From positions 1-7,203 of the forward strand of contig JBJEPV010000160.1 in NCBI GenBank assembly GCA_051881415.1: a DNA stretch of 7,203 bases, in the 5' to 3' direction. The notes beneath the pieces were generated by a model. The model was not told the DNA's origin. It saw nothing but the letters and a program-made list of their open reading frames with translations, and made no database searches. The stretch comes from Fimenecus sp051881415 (lineage in GTDB: Bacteria; Bacillota; Clostridia; Oscillospirales; Acutalibacteraceae). A program made the position numbers and the translations under genes. Below, in pieces: positions 1 to 4,908 of this stretch (within the stretch, counting starts at the first letter, position 1; each line of letters begins with the position of its first letter).

Positions 1-72
1 GTAGGGAACGGTCTTGACCGTTCCGCGAAATCACATCAAAATTCGCGGGCGGGCACGGAGACCCGCCCCTAC
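1..72 (-). repeat. 72-bp double-hairpin intergenic repeat unit (copy 1)
   Basis: The unit runs from GTAGGG to CCCTAC. It contains a GGAACGG/CCGTTCC-type hairpin (about 5-24), an AT-richer linker (about 25-44), and a GC hairpin with GGGCGGG/CCCGCCC arms (about 47-69). It matches 1975-2046 at all but two positions (56 and 60). Related units in the 4494-4838 array have the hairpins in the opposite order on the plus strand, so I assign this copy to the minus orientation. The unit may extend past the window's left edge. It is non-coding as far as I can see. Confidence 0.85.
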
Positions 73-87
73 GCACGCGTTTTATTT

Positions 88-143
88 CGCCCGTTCCGTG
101 TATTCCTCCACAAATCCCAATTTGTAATTTTCGGAACAGGGCG
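88..143. repeat. Imperfect inverted repeat with nested palindrome
   Basis: CGCCCGTTCCG (88-98) pairs with CGGAACAGGGCG (132-143) except for one extra base. Inside lies a second palindrome, ACAAAT (110-115) with ATTTGT (120-125). This is the only structure I see between the 72-bp repeat and the terminator. A 27-codon frame (82-165, minus) crosses it, but it has no visible ribosome binding site or room for a promoter, so I do not call it a gene. Confidence 0.4.
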
Positions 144-185
144 GACAATCCCTGCACGCATGCATATCACATATACGAAAGATAA

Positions 186-220
186 CCCCCGAGGCAGATA
201 AACTGCCTCGGGGGATTTTT
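186..220. terminator. Perfect 12-bp stem terminator, possibly bidirectional
   Basis: CCCCCGAGGCAG (186-197), a 5-nt loop and CTGCCTCGGGGG (203-214) form a perfect stem. It starts 35 nt beyond the stop codon of the cohesin-like gene, which fits termination of that minus-strand transcript. The better T-run (ATTTTT, 215-220) lies on the plus-strand side, while the minus-strand tail is TTATCTTT. It may therefore act in both directions or serve a plus-strand gene to the left of the window. Confidence 0.75.
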
Positions 221-248
221 ACCGGTTTACGAAAAACGCAAGGTGGGA

Positions 249-1478
249 TTAGTCATCCTCGTGTTTTTTCTTCATGGTAACTGCCGCAACACCTGCTGCC
301 ATGGAGAGCATTGCAAGCGCCGCAATACCGCCAGCTACGGTGCCGCTGGTCTTCGGAATATTCGGAACAGAAGTATCCGTAGTCACCGTTAATTTGTCAA
401 TCGCGACAACTTCTTTTTCGCCGCAAACAGAGCAAACACGCTCTTTGGAGCCTTCTGCGGTTGCGGTCGGCTCTTTAACAACTTTCCATTCACCGAAGTT
501 ATGGCCGAGAGGTGCAATGACCTCTTCAACTTCTTCGCCGCAAACAGCGCAAACTGCTTTTTTGAGGCCGGGCTCCGTGCAGGTTGCGGGCGTTACAACT
601 TCCCAAGCGTCATCGGCAATATCATGACCGAGTGCCGAAACTTCTTCTGTAACAGTTGCGCCGCAACGAGAGCAAGCACCGGTTCTTTCGCCGGGATTTT
701 CACAATCCGGCTCTACTGTAACAGTCCAATCGGAGATTTCATGCCCCAGCGCAGGAATCGCTCTGGAATCAATGACTTCGTCGCAAACAGAACATTTCTG
801 TTCTTCAAGACCTGCGTCGGTGCAGGTAGCAGGCGTTACAACTTCCCACGAATCGGGGGTATGCGCTACTGTCGCAGTATGTCTGGTGTCGGTTGCGCCG
901 CAAGCGGTGCAGGTGCGGGTTTCTACGCCTTCAGTGGTGCAGGTTGCGGGGGTGGTTACCGTCCAATCGCCATAAGCGTGGTCACAAGCAACAGACACCT
1001 CAGCAGCGGAGCCTGCATTGGCAATTGCGGAATCGGTTGCGTCGGTACCGTCAAAATCGCCCAAAGCGTAACTTGTCACAACCAAATCCACTACGCCGTT
1101 GGTTGCCAAAACTTTCAGTTGGAATGTAACGACAGGACCGGTTGTTGTAACTGCATTCAGTGCAGTACCTGAATACTGCAAATTGCCGGCAACCGCAGTG
1201 TTGAACGAAACTGTGTTGAAATAAGCCGCATCACTTGCGCTTACCAATTCAAATTTCGCAGGATTATATTGCACATTGAAATCCAACGCGCCGAGACCGA
1301 GCGTGCTGTCCGGAGTAGCGGTGACGGTAAAGGTGATAACATCGCCAACCTTTGCCGCGCTCTTATCCGCAGTCAGAACAACTTTACCATCGGTTGTTGC
1401 AGGTGCAGCAAAGACCGTCATGACGCCCATGCTGAGTACAAGAGCCAACGCCAACAAAATGCTGAGTGTTTTTTTCAT
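249..1478 (-). CDS. Secreted cohesin-domain surface protein with Cys-rich repeats and variant sorting signal
   Basis: The protein has 409 aa. The start at 1478 was chosen because AAGGAAGG lies about 7 nt upstream and the encoded N-terminus is a clean signal peptide (MKK, hydrophobic core, cleavage near A24/A25); an in-frame ATG at 1568 would bury it. Residues about 28-164 look like a cohesin (beta-sandwich, with VGDVITFTVTA and LDFNVQYNPAKFEL), the fold that binds dockerins in cellulosome-like assemblies. Residues 165-363 are five repeats of about 40 aa with C-x9-C-x2-C spacing, often ending in LGH; the fifth lacks the first Cys. The C-terminus has IPKTSG (374-379), a hydrophobic stretch (about 381-402) and KKKHEDD, resembling a sortase signal with a non-standard pentapeptide. 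Cell-surface location and dockerin binding are inferred. The gene appears monocistronic, with its own promoter and terminator. The exact ligand is unknown. Confidence 0.85.
   Translation of the reverse strand: MKKTLSILLALALVLSMGVMTVFAAPATTDGKVVLTADKSAAKVGDVITFTVTATPDSTLGLGALDFNVQYNPAKFELVSASDAAYFNTVSFNTAVAGNLQYSGTALNAVTTTGPVVTFQLKVLATNGVVDLVVTSYALGDFDGTDATDSAIANAGSAAEVSVACDHAYGDWTVTTPATCTTEGVETRTCTACGATDTRHTATVAHTPDSWEVVTPATCTDAGLEEQKCSVCDEVIDSRAIPALGHEISDWTVTVEPDCENPGERTGACSRCGATVTEEVSALGHDIADDAWEVVTPATCTEPGLKKAVCAVCGEEVEEVIAPLGHNFGEWKVVKEPTATAEGSKERVCSVCGEKEVVAIDKLTVTTDTSVPNIPKTSGTVAGGIAALAMLSMAAGVAAVTMKKKHEDD
390..986 (-). repeat. Five in-frame repeats coding for Cys-rich modules
   Basis: The Cys triplets are C180/190/193, C219/229/232, C259/269/272 and C300/310/313, plus C349/352 in the last unit. 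Most units share a W-x-V-x3-P-x-T-C start and a CG or LGH end. Similarity persists at the DNA level: plus-strand GGCGTTACAACTTCCCA occurs near 588-604 and again near 831-847, two units apart. Three Cys plus a conserved His could bind a metal, but this is inference. Confidence 0.85.
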
Positions 1479-1670
1479 GATTGTACCTTCCTTTTTTCTT
1501 TGGATTATAACGACTCTTCCGCGAAAGGCAATCTGCCGAACGCTCTGCCGCAATTCGCTCCCAAACAACGCCCCTCCAAGAAGAACCGTTACAATCGTTA
1601 CGCGCAGCGCGTGCAGAAACAGTTTTATAATCCATATGTTTTAGTCGCACTTTTGTAGACTATACGACTT
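1479..1670 (-). other. Leader of about 190 nt (5' UTR) of the cohesin-like gene
   Basis: This stretch lies between the predicted start site of the sigma-A promoter and the start codon. It contains a short GC palindrome (ACGCG/CGCGT, around 1606-1618) and ends in the strong ribosome binding site AAGGAAGG. I do not recognise a riboswitch class. Frames crossing it continue into the gene only out of frame or without a ribosome binding site. Confidence 0.45.
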
Positions 1671-1676
1671 TCTTAT

Positions 1677-1705
1677 ATTATAGTCATAGTTTTTCGGTTT
1701 GTCAA
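1677..1705 (-). promoter_or_regulatory. Sigma-A promoter of the cohesin-like gene
   Basis: On the minus strand, TTGACA (1700-1705) is followed after exactly 17 nt by TATAAT (1677-1682). Both hexamers are perfect consensus. The predicted start is near 1670. This is the best promoter in the window and implies strong transcription unless the leader limits it. Confidence 0.8.
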
Positions 1706-1823
1706 CGGTAAAATATGGAAAATTCGGTGATTGCAGTTGTTTTTTCTTGTTTTATTCGCGTTTTTGTTGAGAGTGCGTCTTTTACAGAAGGATAAATTGG
1801 GGTTTGTGGGGGTAATTTGTACG
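1706..1823. other. AT-rich spacer without a gene
   Basis: This T-rich stretch lies upstream of the cohesin-gene promoter. A plus-strand frame beginning near 1731 codes for a short hydrophobic stretch and then runs into the neighbouring repeats. It has no convincing ribosome binding site, so I see no gene here. AT-rich DNA upstream of a -35 box could act as an UP element, but this is not shown. Confidence 0.4.
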
Positions 1824-1955
1824 GTAGGGCGGGGTGATTCCCCTGTTAGGGGAAATGTCTGCGAAGCAGACAAAAGGGTGCCTGAATTCGGAGAATTTTG
1901 CCCCCGCCGCGGGGTTCGATGTGAATTGACGGCGGGAGCAAGCCCCCGCCCTACC
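1823..1955. repeat. 133-bp element with 12-bp perfect terminal inverted repeats
   Basis: GGTAGGGCGGGG (1823-1834) is exactly inverted at 1944-1955. Inside are TTCCCCT/AGGGGAA (1838-1854), TGTCTGC/GCAGACA (1856-1872) and a GGCGGG/CCCGCC hairpin (1931-1950). The inner TGTCTGCGAAGCAGACA module resembles, from memory, a palindromic repeat common in gut Firmicutes. The ends match the GTAGGG/CCCTAC units elsewhere in the window, so it may be one such unit carrying a second repeat inside it. No transposase is present. Confidence 0.7.
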
Positions 1956-1974
1956 CTAAAAATGTATTTCGTGC

Positions 1975-2046
1975 GTAGGGAACGGTCTTGACCGTTCCGC
2001 GAAATCACATCAAAATTCGCGGGCGGGCATGGAAACCCGCCCCTAC
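1975..2046 (-). repeat. 72-bp double-hairpin intergenic repeat unit (copy 2)
   Basis: The sequence is 70/72 identical to 1-72, in the same orientation. The two changes (C to T, G to A) lie in and beside the loop of the GC hairpin and leave its GGGCGGG/CCCGCCC stem intact. The two copies flank the complete cohesin-gene transcription unit as direct repeats. Confidence 0.85.
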
Positions 2047-2081
2047 AACGGGTCGTCGAGACGCCGACACCTACGCACGCA

Positions 2082-2171
2082 TTGTCATTCTGAGCCATTA
2101 GGCGAAGAATCTCGTTTCGCATATTTTGATTTTTTGCTATTGGCGATCCTTCGCTTCGCTCAGGATGACAA
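2082..2171. repeat. 90-bp palindromic element with TTGTCATTCTGAGC ends
   Basis: TTGTCATTCTGAGC (2082-2095) pairs with GCTCAGGATGACAA (2158-2171) except for one G.T position. Inner CGAAGAATCT and GATCCTTCG segments extend the pairing. Short palindromes of this kind, resembling small non-autonomous elements, are familiar from many bacterial genomes. It lies 45 bp past the stop of the topoisomerase A-subunit gene and could form the 3' end of that transcript. Confidence 0.65.
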
Positions 2172-2216
2172 ATTATCCCGACAAATCCAAATTGAATGAA
2201 ACATTCAAATTTCCTT

Positions 2217-4457
2217 TTACAGCGTCAGTTGTTCGCCGGCGTCCTCGGCGGAGAGGAGCGCGCCTGCGGCGGGCAGGGAGCGCGTGCGATAGCGCGCGGG
2301 TTTTTGGAACTCGCCCTCGACATATTCGCGTACACTTGCAAGGCGGTGTCCTTTTTTGAGCGTCATCACGGCAACGCCCTGTGTATCTTTGGTGGTTTTC
2401 GGCGATACAGCACCTGTATTGAGCAAGAGAATTCTGCCCGCGGTGGACTGCACCACCAGTTCGCAATCCTCGCGGATTTGGCGGATTGCCGCCAACGGGA
2501 ACTTGTCGCAATAAGCTTTAATCAACTTTTTGCGGTTGGTTTTGGTTTCGTACGCGGACAAGTCCACTTTCGCGAGTTTTCCGTTTTCAAAGAAGAACAG
2601 CATATAGCCTTTATAATCGGTCGTGACCGCCATATAAATTGCCGATTCGCCCGCGTCCATATGCAGTTTAGACGGCACATAATCGCCCAAAACGCTCGCT
2701 TTGGTATCGTCAAAATCGGCGGCTTTGGCTTTGTAGACCTGACAGCGGTCGGTAAAGAACAGCAATTCCGTGTTGTTGGTTGCCTCCATCGTCAAAAGCA
2801 GGCTGTCGCCGTCTTTGAATTTCTGCTCGCCGCTCATACGCAACGACTGCGGTGTAATCTTTTTGAAATAGCCCTCTTTCGAGAAGAACAGGTGCACGGG
2901 GTAATCGGGTATATCATCCTCGGCGGTTTCGTCCTCCTCGGCGGCGGCATACACAATTTCACTGCGGCGCGGTTTGTTGTATTTTTCGACAACCGTTTCG
3001 AGTTCGCCCACAATGATTTTCTTAATGCGCGCCTTGCTCGACAGGATATCTTCCATATCCGCAATGGACGCGCGCAAATCCTCGATGTCCTTGGTGCGTT
3101 TTAAAATGTATTCGCGGTTTAAGTGGCGCAATTTGATTTCGGCAACATATTCCGCCTGAATTTTGTCAATGCCGAAACCAATCATCAAATTCGGCACGAC
3201 CTCCGCCTCTTCCTCGGTGGAACGGATAATGCGAATGGCCTTGTCAATATCAAGCAAAATTTTCTGCAAGCCCTCTAAAAGGTGCAAGCGGTCTTTGGCT
3301 TTGGACAAATCAAAGTACACGCGGCGGCTGACGCACTCCGATCGGAAGGCAATCCATTCGAGCAGTAAATCGCGCACACCCAACACGCGCGGCGTGCCCG
3401 CAATCAGCACATTGAAGTTGCAGGCGAAGGCATCTTCCAGCGGGGTGGATTTGAACAGTTTTTTCATGAGCTTGTCCGCATCGGTGCCGCGTTTTAAGTC
3501 AATGGTGATTTTTAAGCCTTTTTTGTCGGTTTCGTCACGGACATCGGCGATTTCGCGCAATGTGCCGCCCTTGACCTTTTCGATGATTTTTTCGATAATC
3601 GCCTCTGCCGTGGTGGTCGGCGGGATTTCGGTAATATCAATACAGTTGTTGGATTTATCATAGGCATATTTGGCGCGCACCTTAAAACTGCCGCGCCCCG
3701 TGCGGAAAATTTCGCGCATTTGCGCCTCGTCATAGACAATCTGCCCGCCGCCGATGAAATCGGGCGCTTTGACCGCTTCGTTGATATCAAAATCGTTGTT
3801 TTTGATAAGCCCGACGGTCGCATCGCAAATTTCTTTCAAATTAAACGAGCAAATCGAGGACGCCATACCGACGGCGATACCCGTATTGGCGTTGACAAGC
3901 ACCGACGGGAAGGTCACGGGGAACAGCGTCGGCTCTTTCATGGTATTGTCATAGTTGTCGACGAAATCGACGGTATCCTTGTCAATATCCGCAAACAGCT
4001 CGGCGGCAATCGGCTCTAACTTCGCCTCGGTATAACGCGAGGCGGCGTACTGCATATTGCGGGAATACGCCTTACCGAAGTTACCTTTGGAAAGGACATA
4101 CGGATAGAGAAGTGCTTCATTGCCGCGAGACAAACGCACCATGGTTTCGTAAATGGTCGCGTCGCCGTGGGGGTTTAACTGCATGGTGCGCCCGACGATA
4201 TTCGCGGATTTAATCGTCCCGCCGTTCAAAAGCCCCATTTTATACATCGTGTAAAGGAGTTTGCGGTGCGAGGGCTTAAAGCCGTCGATTTCCGGAATGG
4301 CGCGCGACATAATCACGCTCATCGCATACGGCATATAGTTGGTTTCGAGCGTGTCGGTGATGAATTGCTCAACCACCTCGCCCGCACCTAAAATGTGGGC
4401 GTTGGGCTGTAATTCCTCCTCGTGGGGGATTTCTGCTTTTTTCGGTTTTCTGGGCAT
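2217..4457 (-). CDS. parC: Type IIA DNA topoisomerase subunit A (ParC/GyrA type)
   Basis: This 746-aa subunit cuts and rejoins DNA in an ATP-dependent type IIA topoisomerase. The winged-helix DNA-gate region is near the N-terminus (DGFKPSHRKLLY, NPHGDATIYETMVR), with catalytic Tyr142 in AASRYTEAKL (numbered from the chosen start). The C-gate coiled-coil region follows (about 385-500, with RASIADMEDILSS), then a beta-pinwheel domain (about 519-712). No QRRGGRG-type GyrA box is visible where the first blade should carry it, favouring a relaxing/decatenating role over gyrase. The start at 4457 has CAGGAG 9 nt upstream; an ATG 8 codons earlier (4481) lacks a ribosome binding site. The partner subunit lies upstream on the same strand, separated by a repeat array. 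Ala100 replaces the usual quinolone-contact Ser. Its assignment to a divergent Clostridia paralogue group rather than classical ParC is from memory, so the symbol is provisional. Confidence 0.9.
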   Translation of the reverse strand: MPRKPKKAEIPHEEELQPNAHILGAGEVVEQFITDTLETNYMPYAMSVIMSRAIPEIDGFKPSHRKLLYTMYKMGLLNGGTIKSANIVGRTMQLNPHGDATIYETMVRLSRGNEALLYPYVLSKGNFGKAYSRNMQYAASRYTEAKLEPIAAELFADIDKDTVDFVDNYDNTMKEPTLFPVTFPSVLVNANTGIAVGMASSICSFNLKEICDATVGLIKNNDFDINEAVKAPDFIGGGQIVYDEAQMREIFRTGRGSFKVRAKYAYDKSNNCIDITEIPPTTTAEAIIEKIIEKVKGGTLREIADVRDETDKKGLKITIDLKRGTDADKLMKKLFKSTPLEDAFACNFNVLIAGTPRVLGVRDLLLEWIAFRSECVSRRVYFDLSKAKDRLHLLEGLQKILLDIDKAIRIIRSTEEEAEVVPNLMIGFGIDKIQAEYVAEIKLRHLNREYILKRTKDIEDLRASIADMEDILSSKARIKKIIVGELETVVEKYNKPRRSEIVYAAAEEDETAEDDIPDYPVHLFFSKEGYFKKITPQSLRMSGEQKFKDGDSLLLTMEATNNTELLFFTDRCQVYKAKAADFDDTKASVLGDYVPSKLHMDAGESAIYMAVTTDYKGYMLFFFENGKLAKVDLSAYETKTNRKKLIKAYCDKFPLAAIRQIREDCELVVQSTAGRILLLNTGAVSPKTTKDTQGVAVMTLKKGHRLASVREYVEGEFQKPARYRTRSLPAAGALLSAEDAGEQLTL

Positions 4458-4466
4458 GGGATTTGA

Positions 4467-4472
4467 CTCCTG
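4467..4472 (-). promoter_or_regulatory. Ribosome binding site deciding the subunit A start
   Basis: CAGGAG on the minus strand lies 9 nt before the ATG at 4457. The upstream in-frame ATG at 4481 has only AT-rich sequence before it, so translation most likely begins at 4457. Confidence 0.7.
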
Positions 4473-4490
4473 TTCATACATAGAAATCGG

Positions 4491-4496
4491 ATTATA
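4491..4496 (-). promoter_or_regulatory. Possible -10 box for the subunit A gene
   Basis: TATAAT occurs on the minus strand 33 nt before the chosen start codon, at the edge of the first repeat unit. I find no acceptable -35 hexamer at 16-18 nt and no TGn extension. The repeat edge may resemble a promoter by chance. If real, it would allow subunit A to be transcribed separately from subunit B. Confidence 0.25.
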
Positions 4497-4564
4497 GGGC
4501 GAGATTTCGTGCCCGCCCGTTAATTTTTATATGGTTTTTCGGAACGGTCAAGACCGTTCCCTAC
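4494..4564 (+). repeat. Double-hairpin repeat unit, diverged left end
   Basis: The unit starts with TATAGGGCG instead of GTAGGGGCG, has a short GC stem (GGGCG/CGCCC), an AT-rich linker and a GGAACGG/CCGTTCC hairpin (4541-4560), and ends CCCTAC. The 4541-4564 part is the exact reverse complement of 1-24. Confidence 0.65.
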
Positions 4565-4569
4565 ATTCG

Positions 4570-4618
4570 GTAGGGGCGAACTGTGTTCGCCCGCGGCGGG
4601 AGCAAGCCCCCGCCCTAC
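4570..4618. repeat. 49-bp repeat unit with GGGCGAAC and GGCGGG hairpins
   Basis: GTAGGGGCGAAC begins the unit and CCGCCCTAC ends it. Stems are GGGCGAAC/GTTCGCCC and GGCGGG/CCCGCC. Bases 4572-4620 are identical to 4792-4840. The second half also matches 1931-1956. The following linker (4621-4639) resembles the one after 1956, so the order of modules is shared between two loci. Confidence 0.8.
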
Positions 4619-4639
4619 CCCGCAAAATGCATTTTGTAC

Positions 4640-4707
4640 GTAGGGGCGTGCATTGCGCGCCCGCAGATTTTTTTGTGGTTTTTCGGAACGGTACGGCCGT
4701 TCCCTAC
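4640..4707 (+). repeat. 68-bp double-hairpin repeat unit
   Basis: The order is GTAGGG, a GGGCGTGC/GCGCGCCC stem (one G.T pair), a T-rich linker, GGAACGG/CCGTTCC with loop TACGG (4685-4703), and CCCTAC. It has the same architecture as 4713-4784, but different stem bases. Confidence 0.75.
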
Positions 4708-4712
4708 ATGCG

Positions 4713-4784
4713 GTAGGGGGGGTTCCACGCCCGCCCGTGGATTTTAATTCGATTTTGCGGAACAACACTAAGGTTGTTCCCTAC
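4713..4784 (+). repeat. 72-bp double-hairpin repeat unit
   Basis: The order is GTAGGG, a GGGGGGG/CCCGCCC stem (one mismatch), an AT-rich linker, GGAACAAC/GTTGTTCC (4759-4780), and CCCTAC. Its length equals the 72-bp copies at 1-72 and 1975-2046. Relative to neighbouring units both arms of the second hairpin changed together. Confidence 0.75.
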
Positions 4785-4789
4785 ATGCG

Positions 4790-4838
4790 GGAGGGGCGAA
4801 CTGTGTTCGCCCGCGGCGGGAGCAAGCCCCCGCCCTAC
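4790..4838. repeat. 49-bp repeat unit, second copy
   Basis: From 4792 on it is identical to the unit at 4570-4618. Its left end reads GGAGGGG instead of GTAGGGG. Such exact identity 220 bp apart, in DNA not under coding constraint, suggests recent duplication or gene conversion. Confidence 0.8.
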
Positions 4839-4868
4839 CCTGCAAAATAAATTGTGTGGAATTTGTTG

Positions 4869-4903
4869 CTTGTACGGGGCGCCGAGTCATCGCCCCCTAC
4901 AAG
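4869..4903 (-). repeat. Long hairpin directly after the subunit B stop codon
   Basis: CTTGTA (4869-4874) and GGGGCG (4876-4881) pair with CGCCCC (4891-4896) and TACAAG (4898-4903), with one mismatch between the two blocks and a 9-nt loop. It begins 5 nt after the stop codon. There is no T-run on the minus strand, so it looks more like an RNA 3'-end stabiliser or another GTAGGG-type unit than a standard terminator. Confidence 0.65.
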
Positions 4904-4908
4904 TATAC

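Noticed and set aside
82..165. 27-codon minus-strand frame beginning MHACRDCPPCSENY and ending at TAA near the 72-bp repeat.
   Set aside because: It has protein-like composition and CxxCxxC spacing, but no ribosome binding site, and the strong terminator immediately upstream leaves no room for a promoter. It could be a remnant of a gene end; that cannot be supported from the window.
501..1172. Long plus-strand frame (223 codons) opposite the cohesin-like gene.
   Set aside because: It is the shadow of the Cys-rich repeat coding region; its repetitive residues simply mirror the antisense codons.
1731..1991. Plus-strand frame of 86 codons with a hydrophobic start.
   Set aside because: It begins at a non-ATG start without a convincing ribosome binding site, and most of it is translation of the intergenic repeats.
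2192..2208. TTGAATG/CATTCAA hairpin just after the subunit A stop codon as a terminator.
   Set aside because: The stem is only 7 AT-rich pairs with no proper T-run; the palindromic element at 2082-2171 is a likelier transcript end, though also unproven.
2196..3104. 302-codon plus-strand frame opposite the topoisomerase A subunit.
   Set aside because: It overlaps a clearly recognised gene on the other strand and has no recognisable family motif.
4494..4838. CRISPR array.
   Set aside because: Units differ in length and sequence, there are no constant repeats with unique equal-length spacers, and no cas genes are present.
4520..4850. Short frames on both strands within the repeat array.
   Set aside because: They consist only of repeat translation (Arg/Pro/Gly-rich) and have no ribosome binding sites.
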